Shown one piece after another: positions 25,483-34,097 of a stretch of DNA of 64,000 nt. The DNA is from Brevundimonas sp. NIBR11 (GTDB lineage: Bacteria > Pseudomonadota > Alphaproteobacteria > Caulobacterales > Caulobacteraceae). Each line of letters opens with the position of its first letter. Position 1 is the stretch's first letter. The stretch is taken from positions 1,778,001-1,842,000 of the forward strand of contig NZ_CP115465.1 in NCBI RefSeq assembly GCF_027912535.1, read 5' to 3'. The position numbers and the translations under genes are program-made. Below the pieces are notes generated by a model. The model was not told the DNA's origin. It was given only the letters and a program-made list of their open reading frames with translations, and did no database searches.

Positions 25483-25519
25483 GGTTCGGGAAATCATCCC
25501 GGCCGCCGCCTCGGGAACC
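25483..25519 (+). promoter_or_regulatory. Possible structured leader element before rpsF
   Basis: GGTT (25483-25486) and CCCG (25498-25501) can pair with the continuous CGGGAACC (25512-25519), leaving an 11-base one-sided bulge and a GCCGCCGCCT loop. Leaders of rpsF operons in many bacteria contain an S6:S18-binding hairpin with a bulged CCG box, and this could be the local version. The match is structural and loose. Confidence 0.25.
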
Positions 25520-25577
25520 ATCGTGGTCAGGACTTACCCGGTCCCCCGCGCCGACGCCCTACAAGGGAGACTTACCT

Positions 25578-25961
25578 ATGGCTCTTTACGAGCACACGGT
25601 CATGTCGCGTCAGGATATCTCCGCGCAACAGGCCGAAGCCCTCAACGACACCATCAAGGACCTGATCGTGGCCGGCGGCGGTTCCGTCGCCAAGATCGAG
25701 TACTGGGGCCTGCGCAACCTGACCTACCGGGTCAAGAAGAACCGCAAGGCGCACTACTCCCTGCTGGCCATCGATTGCCCGCCGGCCGCCATGGCCGAAG
25801 TCGAGCGTCAGCTCGGCATCAACGAAGACGTTTTGCGCTGGCTGACGGTCCGCGTCGAAGAGCTGGACCTGGAGCTGTCGCCGCTGCTGGCCCGTCGTGA
25901 GCGCGAGCGTGAACGCGACCGCGAACGGGGTCCGCGTGAAGACGCCGAAGTGGCCGCGTAA
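25578..25961 (+). CDS. rpsF: 30S ribosomal protein S6
   Basis: The 127-residue protein has the S6 fold sequence: [20 protein letters not shown], the [31 protein letters not shown] core, and [16 protein letters not shown]. The charged C-terminal tail is rich in RER repeats, as in other alphaproteobacteria. S6 binds 16S rRNA with S18, encoded next. The ATG follows AAGGGAGA at a suitable distance. Confidence 0.95.
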   Translation: MALYEHTVMSRQDISAQQAEALNDTIKDLIVAGGGSVAKIEYWGLRNLTYRVKKNRKAHYSLLAIDCPPAAMAEVERQLGINEDVLRWLTVRVEELDLELSPLLARRERERERDRERGPREDAEVAA

Positions 25962-25975
25962 GGAGATCTGGACAC

Positions 25976-26260
25976 ATGACTGACACCACCTCCTCCGCCA
26001 ACGTCCCCGGCACCCCCGCCGGCTCGGGCGGCTCCGGCCGTCGTCCCTTCTATCGTCGTCGCAAGGTCTGCCCGTTCTCGGGCGAAGGCGCGCCGAAGAT
26101 CGACTACAAGGACGTCAAGCTGCTGCAGCGCTACATTTCCGAACGCGGCAAGATCGTGCCCTCGCGCATCACCGCCGTGTCCCAGATCAAGCAACGCGAA
26201 TTGGCCAAGGCCATCAAGCGCGCTCGCTATCTGGCCCTCCTGCCCTACGTGGTGAAGTAA
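25976..26260 (+). CDS. rpsR: 30S ribosomal protein S18
   Basis: The 94-residue protein has the S18 signature [34 protein letters not shown] followed by [31 protein letters not shown] (written here in part). A Ser/Gly-rich N-terminal extension of about 20 residues precedes it. It lies 14 bases after rpsF and one base before rplI. Confidence 0.95.
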   Translation: MTDTTSSANVPGTPAGSGGSGRRPFYRRRKVCPFSGEGAPKIDYKDVKLLQRYISERGKIVPSRITAVSQIKQRELAKAIKRARYLALLPYVVK

Positions 26261-26261
26261 G

Positions 26262-26846
26262 ATGAAGGTCGTTCTGCTGGAACGCGTCGAGAACCTCGGC
26301 GCCATCGGCGACGTCGTCACTGTCAAGGACGGCTTCGCGCGCAACTTCCTGCTGCCCCGTGAAAAGGCGTTGCGGGCCACCTCCAAGAACCTCGAGAAGT
26401 TCGAACTCGACCGCGCGGCCATCGAGGCCCGCAACGACAAGAACAAGGCCGAGGCTCAGAAGATCGCCGACAAGATCGACGGTCAGTCCTACGTCATGAT
26501 CCGCCAGGCCGGCGAAACCGGCCAGCTCTACGGATCGGTCGCGGGCCGCGACATCGCCGAAGCCATCCAGGCTGAAGGCGGCAAGGTCGAGCGTTCGCAG
26601 ATCGCCCTGAACACGGCGATCAAGACCTTGGGCGTCCACGAAGTCGTCGTGCGTCTGCACGCCGAGGTCTCGGCCACGGTCAAGATCAACATCGCCCGTT
26701 CGGCCGAAGAAGCCGAGCGTCAGGCGAAGGGTGAGGACGTGATCAAGTCGGCCTACGACGAAGATCGCGAACTGGCCGCCGAGCAGGCCCGTGACATGGT
26801 CGAGGGCGGCGCCGGTCAACAGGACGGTCTCGGCTCCGAAGCCTGA
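26262..26846 (+). CDS. rplI: 50S ribosomal protein L9
   Basis: The 194-residue protein begins MKVVLLERVENLGAIGDVVTVKDGFARNFLLP, the N-terminal rRNA-binding domain of L9, followed by the long connecting helix and the C-terminal domain (GSVAGRDIAEAIQAEGGKVERSQI). A tail of about 45 acidic residues after the normal end (AEEAERQAKGEDVIKSAYD) makes it longer than the E. coli protein, as is usual in alphaproteobacteria. It is the last gene of the operon, followed by a strong terminator. Confidence 0.95.
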   Translation: MKVVLLERVENLGAIGDVVTVKDGFARNFLLPREKALRATSKNLEKFELDRAAIEARNDKNKAEAQKIADKIDGQSYVMIRQAGETGQLYGSVAGRDIAEAIQAEGGKVERSQIALNTAIKTLGVHEVVVRLHAEVSATVKINIARSAEEAERQAKGEDVIKSAYDEDRELAAEQARDMVEGGAGQQDGLGSEA

Positions 26847-26883
26847 TCCCTTCAGTTCGGTTCGCCGGACTGACAGAGAACCT

Positions 26884-26915
26884 AAAGGGCGCGTCCTCCG
26901 GGGCGCGCCCTTTTT
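26884..26915 (+). terminator. Rho-independent terminator after rplI
   Basis: GGGCGCG (26887-26893) pairs with CGCGCCC (26904-26910) around a short loop, followed directly by TTTTT and preceded by AAA. It lies 38 bases after the rplI stop. Confidence 0.85.
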
Positions 26916-26985
26916 GCTGCGCCGACCGAAAGTATGTCAAAATTGCAACGAGGTCAGTCGCTTGCATTAACGCTAGCTTGACCGT

Positions 26986-27130
26986 CCCCCTGAACGCTCG
27001 CAGCTTGCATGACAGGGGGCGTACGCGCCGGTCCGCGCAACAATCTTGCGCGGCAGTGCGAGCGATCACCACACACGGCGGTCAACGCCGGACTTCGGAC
27101 CTTCTCATGCGCGCCGCGCGCTCCGCGCGG
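26986..27130 (+). promoter_or_regulatory. Structured 5' leader of the TonB-dependent receptor gene
   Basis: Between the rplI terminator and the receptor start lie about 240 bases with no gene. Within them four successive hairpins can form: CCCCCTG/CAGGGGG (26986-27019), CCGCGCAA/TTGCGCGG around CAATC (27033-27053), CGGCG/CGCCG (27076-27090) and CCGCGCG/CGCGCGG around CTC (27114-27130). A CTTGCAT word occurs twice just before (26961 and 27004). No match to the cobalamin B12-box or TPP consensus was seen. A regulatory role is inferred only from the concentration of structure. Confidence 0.35.
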
Positions 27131-27152
27131 GCTCAACCTCGTCAGGCTCGTC

Positions 27153-29609
27153 ATGCACGTCAGAAATCCTCGTTCCATCCTTCTCGGCTTCGCCTCCGTG
27201 GCGACCCTGCTCGCCTGCCCGCTCGCGGCCGCCGCCCAGACCGCCCCGCAGGATGAAGCGACCGCCGTCGACGAGGTCGTCGTCACCGGCACCCGCGTCG
27301 CCGGCCGTTCGCGCCTGGAGACGGTGGCCCCCGTCGACGTCATCTCCGGCGAGACCCTGACCCGTCAGGGCACGGGCACGGAACTTGCCGCCGCCCTGGC
27401 CTCCACCGCCCCGTCGATCAGCTTCCCGCGCCCGGCCATTTCGGACGGTTCGGACTCGGTGCGCCCGGCGACCCTGCGCGGCCTCGCCCCCGACCAGACC
27501 CTGGTGCTCATCAACGGCCAGCGCGGTCACATCGGCGCGCTTCTGAACGTCAACGGCAGCCTGGGTCGCGGGTCGACGGCCTTCGACCTGAACACCATCC
27601 CGTCGATCGCCCTGGGCTCGGCCGAAGTGCTGCGCGACGGCGCCTCTGCCCAGTACGGCGCCGACGCCATCGCCGGCGTCATCAACCTGCGTCTGCGCCA
27701 GGCCGATCACGGCGGCGGCCTGACGGTCAACTACGGTCGCTACGACACCGAATACACGACCGCGCGCGGCAGCCACGAAGCCACCGACGGCGCCCAGACC
27801 TCGATCGCGGGCTGGGTCGGCCTGCCGCTGTTCGGCGAGGGCTTCCTGACGCTGTCGGGCGAGTTGCAGCAGCGCGACCCCACCAACCGGTCCGACTACG
27901 CCGCGACCACGGCCGTCAGCAACGGCTCGGCCACCACGGTCATCGGCCGCTTCGGCGATCCGGAGATCGAGGCAGGCTCGGCCTGGTTCAACGCCGGCGC
28001 GCCCCTGTCGGGCGAATGGGAGGCCTACTCCTACGGCGGCTACCACCACCGTGTGTCGGAATCGGCGGCGACCGCGCGCGCGTTCAACAACGCCAACAAC
28101 GTCCTGTCGATCTACCCGCAGGGCTTCCTGCCCAAGATCGAAGCCACGATCGACGACTACAACATCTATGGCGGCATCCGGGGCCCGGCGGGCGGCATCG
28201 ACTGGGATCTGTCGTTCGGCTACGGCCGGAACACGCTGGACTACCGCGTCAACGACAGCCTGAACGCCTCCTACGGCGCGGCCTCGCAGACGTCCTTCGA
28301 CGCCGGCAACCTGGGCTACGACCAGCTGACCATCGACATCGAAGGCGTGAAGGCGGTCGAGGCCGGACTGTTCGAGCCGATCAACGTGGCCTTCGGCATC
28401 GGCTATCGCGCCGAGTCGTTCGAAGTCGGGGCGGGCGAGCCGACCTCCTACAACAAGGGCCCGGTCGCGGCCGGGGGCGCGGGCTCGCAAGGATTCCCGG
28501 GCTTCGCGCCCTCCAACGTGGTGGATGAGGACCGCAGCAACGTCAGCGCCTACATCGACGCCGAGGGCCGGTTCACCGAGCAGTTCACCCTGGGCGGCGC
28601 GGTTCGCTACGAGGACTATTCGGACTTCGGCGATACCCTGACCGGCAAGCTGTCGGCCCGCTACGACTTCTCGCCGAACTACGCCATGCGCGGCGCCATC
28701 TCGACGGGCTTCAAGGCCCCGGCCCTGCAGCAGCAGTTCTTCAGCTACGTGGCCACCAACCTGGTCGCGACCTCGAGCGGCGTCGTCCTGCAGCAGAACG
28801 GCTCGTATCGCGTCAACGATCCGATCGCGATCGCCCTGGGGTCGAAGCCGCTGGAGCCCGAACACTCGACCAACTACTCGCTCGGCATGGTCGTTCGGAA
28901 CGGCGGGTTCGAGCTGACCGTCGACGCCTATCGCATCGAGGTCACCGACCGGATCATCTACTCGGAAACCCTCGGCGTCGCCCGTCCGAGCCAGTCGGCG
29001 GCCACCACCGCCGCGGTCCTGGCCCTGCTGGCGCCGCAGGGCGTGACCGGGGCCCGCTTCTTCCTGAACGGCGTGAACAACAACACCATCGGCCTCGACG
29101 CCGTGGCGCGTTACCGCACCGAGTGGGATATCGGACGCTTCGACTTCACCGTGGCGGCCAACTTCAACAAGACCGAGGTGACGCGCATTCCGCAGACCCC
29201 GGCGACCCTGGCGGTGCCGCCGTCGCCGAACTTCCTGTTCGACCGCGCCAACATCCTGCAGTTCGAGCAGGGCACGCCCGAGCAGAAGATCGTCGCCAGC
29301 GTCGACTGGAGCAACGGCGACTTCGGCGCGACGGCCAAGGTCACCACCTACGACAGCGTCCTGGTGGCGAACAACAACCCGACGCTGGACTATGTGACCG
29401 GCGCCGCGGCCCTGCTGGACCTGGAAGGCCGCTACGAGTTCCCGATGGGCGTTTCTGCGGCCGTCGGCGTGAACAACCTGACCGACGAGTATCCGAACGC
29501 CACGCCGACCACGATCAACGGCGCGACGGGTTCGGTGGGCTTCCCGCAATACTCGCCCTACGGCTTCAACGGTCGCTTCATCTACGGCCGCCTGAGCTAC
29601 AAGTTCTAG
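27153..29609 (+). CDS. TonB-dependent outer-membrane receptor
   Basis: The protein (818 residues from the ATG at 27153) has a signal peptide (RSILLGFASVATLLACPLAAAAQ), a TonB box near VDEVVVTGTRV, a plug domain (SAEVLRDGASAQYGADAIAGVINLR), and a 22-strand-type barrel ending in FNGRFIYGRLSYKF with the terminal aromatic. It resembles the large Caulobacterales family of siderophore/nutrient receptors; the substrate is not readable. An earlier in-frame ATG at 27009 would put 48 unlikely residues before the signal peptide. It stands alone, between two terminators. Confidence 0.9.
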   Translation: MHVRNPRSILLGFASVATLLACPLAAAAQTAPQDEATAVDEVVVTGTRVAGRSRLETVAPVDVISGETLTRQGTGTELAAALASTAPSISFPRPAISDGSDSVRPATLRGLAPDQTLVLINGQRGHIGALLNVNGSLGRGSTAFDLNTIPSIALGSAEVLRDGASAQYGADAIAGVINLRLRQADHGGGLTVNYGRYDTEYTTARGSHEATDGAQTSIAGWVGLPLFGEGFLTLSGELQQRDPTNRSDYAATTAVSNGSATTVIGRFGDPEIEAGSAWFNAGAPLSGEWEAYSYGGYHHRVSESAATARAFNNANNVLSIYPQGFLPKIEATIDDYNIYGGIRGPAGGIDWDLSFGYGRNTLDYRVNDSLNASYGAASQTSFDAGNLGYDQLTIDIEGVKAVEAGLFEPINVAFGIGYRAESFEVGAGEPTSYNKGPVAAGGAGSQGFPGFAPSNVVDEDRSNVSAYIDAEGRFTEQFTLGGAVRYEDYSDFGDTLTGKLSARYDFSPNYAMRGAISTGFKAPALQQQFFSYVATNLVATSSGVVLQQNGSYRVNDPIAIALGSKPLEPEHSTNYSLGMVVRNGGFELTVDAYRIEVTDRIIYSETLGVARPSQSAATTAAVLALLAPQGVTGARFFLNGVNNNTIGLDAVARYRTEWDIGRFDFTVAANFNKTEVTRIPQTPATLAVPPSPNFLFDRANILQFEQGTPEQKIVASVDWSNGDFGATAKVTTYDSVLVANNNPTLDYVTGAAALLDLEGRYEFPMGVSAAVGVNNLTDEYPNATPTTINGATGSVGFPQYSPYGFNGRFIYGRLSYKF

Positions 29610-29634
29610 GATCGGTTCGGCTACGAACGGCGCG

Positions 29635-29665
29635 ACGGCGCGGAGAGCGATCTCCGCGCCGTTTC
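29635..29665 (+). terminator. Rho-independent terminator after the TonB-dependent receptor
   Basis: A perfect 12-bp stem, ACGGCGCGGAGA (29635-29646) with TCTCCGCGCCGT (29651-29662), closes a GCGA tetraloop and is followed by TTTC. It is 25 bases after the receptor stop. Confidence 0.85.
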
Positions 29666-29732
29666 GCATTCGGCGCCATGCTTCCGCCACGAGCAGAGGT
29701 TGAACCTTGGCCGTCAACCGGAGGGGTCCGAT

Positions 29733-30113
29733 ATGAAACTCATCGCCATCACGGCGGCCGTCGTCGCCATCGCCTCGGCCGCGCCGGCCTTCGCCCAAAC
29801 AACTGGGACGCTCGACACCTTCGTCGCCCGGGCGAACCGGGTTCCCATGAACCCGCTCGGCGCGGTCATGCCCGATGCCCGCAGGCTGATGAACGAGGCC
29901 AATACGGCCTTCAGGACCGTCGGTGCCGAGAACCGCGCGGCTCGTGACGCCGGGCGTCGGCCGGCGGCCTGTCCGCCCGCGCGGATGGAGGTCAACCCGC
30001 GCCAGTTGCTCGCGTTTCTCAACGGCATTCCGCAGGCGCGACGCACGCGGATGACACTGAATGACGGCGTCCGCGAATGGATGGCGAACCGCTATCCCTG
30101 CCCCGCTTCGTGA
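29733..30113 (+). CDS. Small exported protein, Rap1a/Tai-like
   Basis: The 126-residue protein has a clear signal peptide (MKLIAITAAVVAIASAAPAFA, cut before QTT). The mature part has a single pattern CPPARMEVNPRQLLAFLNG, then MTLNDGVREWMANRYPC near the end. This Cys-Pro-Pro ... terminal Tyr-Pro-Cys layout is like the Rap1a/Tai family, whose best-known members are immunity proteins against type VI amidase effectors, though many are uncharacterised. No effector gene lies beside it, so an immunity role is not supported by context. GGAGG precedes the ATG. Confidence 0.55.
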   Translation: MKLIAITAAVVAIASAAPAFAQTTGTLDTFVARANRVPMNPLGAVMPDARRLMNEANTAFRTVGAENRAARDAGRRPAACPPARMEVNPRQLLAFLNGIPQARRTRMTLNDGVREWMANRYPCPAS

Positions 30114-30230
30114 GCCGGAACTGATCCGTCTAGGGATTTTCCAGAAGTCCACAGACGTGCGGATTCGATCCCCGACCAAGGGTGCGTCCGGGCATGTCGT
30201 GGGGGCGTGCGACGGGTAAGCGTTAACCCG

Positions 30231-31715
30231 ATGAACGCCTTCGCCCCCTTCTCCGCCGACGCTGTCGCCCTGCCCTCGCTGCCTCACAACCTCGAGGCGG
30301 AGCAGGCGCTGCTGGGCGCCCTGATGTTCGACAACGCCATCTTCGAGCGGTTGAGCGACCGCCTGCGCGGATCGCATTTCTACGAGCCCTTCCACCAGCG
30401 GCTCTACGACGCCATCGAGGACCATATCCGCCAGGGGATGCTGGCCGAGCCGACCATTCTGATGGAACGGTTCAAGCAGGATCCGGCCTTCGCCGAGTTC
30501 GGCGGCCTGCGCTATCTGGCCGACCTGATGGACCGCGCGCCCCCGGGGGCCAATGCGCCGGACTACGCCCGGCTCGTCTACGACCTGGCCCTTCGTCGCG
30601 ACCTGATCCGCATCGGCGGCGACATCATCAAGGAGGCCCCCGATCCCGAGCGCGCGGCGCTGGAGCAGATCGAACAGGCCGAACTGACCCTCTATTCGCT
30701 GGCCGAGACCGGTGCGCCGTCGTCCGGCTTCGTCAGCTTCTCGACGGCGCTGGCCGGCGCCGTGCAGATGGCGGGCGAGGCCTATCAGCGGGACGGCAAG
30801 CTGGCCGGTCTGGCGACCCACCTGGACGATCTGGATTCCAAGCTCGGCGGCATGCATCCGTCGGACCTTCTGATCCTCGCGGGCCGTCCGTCGATGGGCA
30901 AGACGGCGCTGGCGACCAACATCGCCTTCAACGTGGCGCGCAACTATCGCTGGGAGCCGACGCCGGACGGACGCAAGACGGTGTCCGGCGGGGTGGTCGC
31001 CTTCTTCTCGCTGGAAATGAGCGCCGAACAGCTGGCCATGCGTATCCTGGCCGACGCCTCCGGGGTTTCGTCCGACCGTCTGCGCAAGGGTGAGATCGAC
31101 GCCTCGGACTTCGGCAAGGTGCGCGACGCCGCCATCGAGATCGGCGAGAGCCCCCTCTACATCGACGCCACCGGCGGCCTGGCCATCTCCAAGCTGGCGG
31201 CCCGCGCGCGCCGCCTGAAGCGGATGGACCACGGCCTGGATCTGATTATCGTCGACTACCTCCAGCTGATCACCGTCGGCGAAGGCGGCGGCCAGAAGAA
31301 CCGGGTGCAGGAGGTCTCGGAGATCACCGGCGGCCTCAAAGCTTTGGCAAAAGAGCTGAACGTCCCGATCATCGCGCTGTCGCAGCTGTCGCGTCAGGTC
31401 GAGAACCGCGAGGACAAGCGGCCGCAGCTGTCCGACCTGCGGGAATCCGGCTCGATCGAGCAGGACGCCGACTGCGTGATGTTCGTGTATCGGGAAAGCT
31501 ACTACCTGGGCCGCACCGAGCCGCGCGAGGGCACGGAAGAGCACCTGAAGTGGCAGGAGGACATGGACATCCTGCAGCACCAGGCCGAGGTCGTCATCGG
31601 CAAGCAGCGCCACGGTCCGATCGGCATCGTGAAGCTGAGCTTCGACGCCGACACGACGCGCTTCGGCAACCTGGCGCGGTCAGGCTACGGCAACTTCAGC
31701 GACATTCCGGAATAG
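30231..31715 (+). CDS. dnaB: Replicative DNA helicase
   Basis: The 494-residue protein has the DnaB N-terminal domain (PHNLEAEQALLGALMFDNAIFERL) and the RecA-like helicase domain with Walker A GRPSMGKTALATNIAFN, Walker B LDLIIVDYLQLI, and ALSQLSRQVENREDKRPQLSDLRESG. A short insert after Walker A (RWEPTPDGRKTVSGG) is common in alphaproteobacterial DnaB. It unwinds DNA at the fork. The ATG at 30231 was chosen; a GTG at 30207 is possible. An imperfect palindrome around GTTAAC lies just before it (30214-30229). Confidence 0.94.
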   Translation: MNAFAPFSADAVALPSLPHNLEAEQALLGALMFDNAIFERLSDRLRGSHFYEPFHQRLYDAIEDHIRQGMLAEPTILMERFKQDPAFAEFGGLRYLADLMDRAPPGANAPDYARLVYDLALRRDLIRIGGDIIKEAPDPERAALEQIEQAELTLYSLAETGAPSSGFVSFSTALAGAVQMAGEAYQRDGKLAGLATHLDDLDSKLGGMHPSDLLILAGRPSMGKTALATNIAFNVARNYRWEPTPDGRKTVSGGVVAFFSLEMSAEQLAMRILADASGVSSDRLRKGEIDASDFGKVRDAAIEIGESPLYIDATGGLAISKLAARARRLKRMDHGLDLIIVDYLQLITVGEGGGQKNRVQEVSEITGGLKALAKELNVPIIALSQLSRQVENREDKRPQLSDLRESGSIEQDADCVMFVYRESYYLGRTEPREGTEEHLKWQEDMDILQHQAEVVIGKQRHGPIGIVKLSFDADTTRFGNLARSGYGNFSDIPE

Positions 31716-31725
31716 GCGATCAAGA

Positions 31726-31760
31726 AAAACGCCCCCGTCGCGCTGCGAGGGGGCGTTTTG
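31726..31760. terminator. Bidirectional terminator between dnaB and dksA
   Basis: AAAACGCCCCC (31726-31736) pairs with GGGGGCGTTTT (31749-31759). The A-run on the left and T-run on the right let the hairpin end both the dnaB transcript and the convergent dksA transcript, whose stop is six bases away. Confidence 0.85.
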
Positions 31761-31765
31761 CCTTT

Positions 31766-32200
31766 TCAATCGTCCCGGTGAACCCGCTCGCGGCGCTCAT
31801 GGCGCTCTTGCGCTTCCACCGACAGGGTGGCGGTCGGACGGGCCTCCAGGCGGCCGAGGCCGATCGGTTCGCCAGTGTCTTCGCAGTAGCCGTAGGAGCC
31901 GTCCTCAATCCGCCGCAGGGCGTCCTCGATCTTGGAGATCAGCTTGCGCTGGCGGTCGCGCGTGCGAAGCTCCAGCGCCCGGTCCGACTCCGACGACGCC
32001 CGATCAACCAGATCCGGATGGTTTTCCGTTTCCGCCTTCAGGTTCACCACCGTGCCCTTGGACTCGCGAAGGATTTCATCCTTCCACGCCATCAGCTTGT
32101 GTTTGAAATAGGCGAGCTGACGTTCATTCATGAACGGCTCGTCGTCGGAAGGTCGGTAGGCGACCGGTTCGTCAGACACGATCGAGGCCAATGCGGTCAT
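31766..32200 (-). CDS. dksA: RNA polymerase-binding transcription factor DksA
   Basis: The 144-residue protein has the DksA layout: N-terminal helix, coiled coil with the tip motif DLVDRAS (the DxxDxA that enters the polymerase secondary channel), and a C-terminal globular part GSYGYCEDTGEPIGLGRLEARPTATL. Only one cysteine of the usual four-Cys zinc finger remains, as in other alphaproteobacterial DksA proteins. With ppGpp it adjusts rRNA and amino-acid gene transcription. The ATG at 32198-32200 was chosen because upstream residues are arginine-rich and unlike the family. Confidence 0.9.
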   Translation of the reverse strand: MTALASIVSDEPVAYRPSDDEPFMNERQLAYFKHKLMAWKDEILRESKGTVVNLKAETENHPDLVDRASSESDRALELRTRDRQRKLISKIEDALRRIEDGSYGYCEDTGEPIGLGRLEARPTATLSVEAQERHERRERVHRDD

Positions 32201-32381
32201 CGCACTCACACTCTTAGAACAACGCCCCCGTGGCGTAGGACGGCGTATGGCGTGTCTGGAGAGTCGCGGCAACCGGGTTCGCGCGTCCGTGATCACGGCC
32301 AAGCTCGCTTGCCGCCTGCACCGTGACATTTCGCCCTCACCTTGTTCCCGGAACGGGGAAATAGAGCGCGTTTACCAGCGT

Positions 32382-32807
32382 TTATGCTGCACTGCGGCGA
32401 ACTTCGGCCTTGGCCAGTTCGACGGCGGCCCGCAGATCGATCTGCTCCAGAAGCCCTGTCAGGCTCGCATCGTTGTCCTCCGGGCGTTCCTCGCGCAGGG
32501 TCCGTCCCAGACGTTCCAGAGCGGCCTCGCCCGCCTCGCCCGAAAGCATGGCGAGTTTCAGCTCTTCCAGACGGTCCAGCAGGGTCCCGCCGCGACGAAT
32601 GGCGCGACGGCGGCGCTCGGTGGCCGTTTCAACGCCTTGCAGCGCCATCAGGGCGGAGACGTCCGCAACCGCCGAAGCCGGCGCCGTGGCGGCGGCGGCC
32701 GTCGCCGGAGCCGCGCCCGAGGTCTGTGGCATGGAGAAGCCGCCGGCCGAGCGCACGGGGCGCTGGCTGCCGGCGGACGGCGTCCCTGACGGGCCGTTGA
32801 CCTTCAT
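32382..32807 (-). CDS. fliX: Flagellar assembly regulator FliX
   Basis: The 141-residue protein matches Caulobacter FliX: start MKVNGPSGTPSAGSQRPVR, FSMPQTSGA, and the helical C-terminal half LMALQGVETATERRRRAIRRGGTLLDRLEELKLA (written in part). FliX works with FlbD and the early basal body to gate transcription of class III/IV flagellar genes. As in Caulobacter it is divergent from flgI. The ATG at 32805-32807 has GGAG nine bases upstream. Confidence 0.88.
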   Translation of the reverse strand: MKVNGPSGTPSAGSQRPVRSAGGFSMPQTSGAAPATAAAATAPASAVADVSALMALQGVETATERRRRAIRRGGTLLDRLEELKLAMLSGEAGEAALERLGRTLREERPEDNDASLTGLLEQIDLRAAVELAKAEVRRSAA

Positions 32808-32990
32808 GGAAAGACACTCCGAACCATGGCCCACCTTTCGGCGGCGACCGTCACTGTTTGGTTAACGGCGAGGCAGGATTTGCCGGGCTGCGCGGGAGGT
32901 CTCGCGGCGCGCCCTCTGATTTCGCTGACGTTTCCGTCCGGCATGATCCTCGCAACGCGTGTGGCTGACCCTTCGCGGAAAGACGGCCCA

Positions 32991-34097
32991 GTGCAAAAGT
33001 TTCTCACCGCCCTACTCGTTCCCTTCGCCGTCGGCGCTCTGTTCGCCGGCGAGGCGTCGGCACAGTCGCGGATCAAGGACATCGCCTCCATCGAGGGCGT
33101 GCGCACCAACCAGCTGGTCGGCTATGGCCTGGTGGTCGGTCTGAACGGCACGGGCGACTCCTTGCGCAACTGCCCCTTCACCCGCCAGTCGCTGGAAGGG
33201 ATGACCGAGCGTCTGGGCGTCAACATTCGCGGGACCAACGCCAACTCCAAGAACCTGGCCGCCGTCATGGTGACGGCCGAACTGCCGCCCTTCGCGACGC
33301 CCGGCTCGCGCGTCGACGTCTCGGTCTCCAGCATGTGCGATTCCAAGAGCCTGCTGGGCGGCACCCTTCTGGTCACCAGCCTTCAGGGCGCGGACGGCAG
33401 CGTCTATGCGGTGGCGCAGGGATCCATCCAGACCGGCGCCGTGTCGGGATCGGGCGGCTCTGGCTCGTCGGTGACGCGCGGCGTGCCGACCGCCGGCCGC
33501 ATCGCCTCGGGCGCCACGGTCGAGACGGAGACGGCCTTCCATCTGGATTCCATGCCCGAGGTTCGGCTGAACCTGCGCAACCCCGACTTCACCACGGCCC
33601 AGCGCGTCGCCGCCGCCATCAACGCCTCCTTCCCCGCCTCGGCCCTGGCCGAGAACGGCAGCGTCATCACCCTGCGCGCGCCGGCCCAGCTGGGCATGGC
33701 GGCCTTCATCAGCCGGGTCGAGAACATGCCGGTCGCGGTCGACACTCCGGCGCGCGTCATCATCGACGAGGTCAACGGCGTCATCGTCATGGGCGAGAAC
33801 GTCCGCATCTCCACCGTGGCCATCGCCCAGGGCAATCTGACCATCTCGGTCCAGGAAAGCCCCCAGGTCAGCCAGCCCGCGCCCTTCAGCCAGGGCCAGA
33901 CCACGGTCGTCCCGGACTCGGCCGTGACGGTCGAGGAGGAACTGGGTCGCGAGATCCGCCTGGTGAACGGGGCGACGTCCCTGTCGACCCTGGTCAACGG
34001 GCTGAATGCGCTGGGCGTCTCGCCGCGCGACATGATCTCCATCCTTCAGGCCATCAAGGCGGCGGGCGCGCTGCAGGCCGATATCGAGGTGCTGTGA
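32991..34097 (+). CDS. flgI: Flagellar P-ring protein FlgI
   Basis: The protein (368 residues from the GTG at 32991) has a signal peptide (VQKFLTALLVPFAVGALFAGEASAQ read in part) and the P-ring body RIKDIASIEGVRTNQLVGYGLVVGLNGTGDS (in part), NSKNLAAVMVTAELPPF, and the end TSLSTLVNGLNALGVSPRDMISILQAIKAAGAL. It forms the ring around the rod in the peptidoglycan layer. The GTG is preferred because GGAAAGAC precedes it and the length becomes normal; in-frame ATGs at 32943 and 32826 would add non-signal residues. Confidence 0.92.
   Translation: MQKFLTALLVPFAVGALFAGEASAQSRIKDIASIEGVRTNQLVGYGLVVGLNGTGDSLRNCPFTRQSLEGMTERLGVNIRGTNANSKNLAAVMVTAELPPFATPGSRVDVSVSSMCDSKSLLGGTLLVTSLQGADGSVYAVAQGSIQTGAVSGSGGSGSSVTRGVPTAGRIASGATVETETAFHLDSMPEVRLNLRNPDFTTAQRVAAAINASFPASALAENGSVITLRAPAQLGMAAFISRVENMPVAVDTPARVIIDEVNGVIVMGENVRISTVAIAQGNLTISVQESPQVSQPAPFSQGQTTVVPDSAVTVEEELGREIRLVNGATSLSTLVNGLNALGVSPRDMISILQAIKAAGALQADIEVL

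Noticed and set aside
26940..27152. A cobalamin riboswitch before the TonB-dependent receptor
   Set aside because: No B12-box-like sequence was found and the hairpins do not follow the riboswitch layout; only a generic structured leader is claimed.
27105..31613. A very long open frame on the minus strand, about 1,500 codons, across the receptor and dnaB genes
   Set aside because: It mirrors two well-supported genes on the other strand. GC-rich third positions keep the antisense frame open, and its translation is Arg/Gly/Val-rich with no recognisable domain.
32880..32896. A sigma-54-like GGCAGGATTTGC before flgI
   Set aside because: The GG and GC elements are eight bases apart instead of ten, which would not permit sigma-54 binding.
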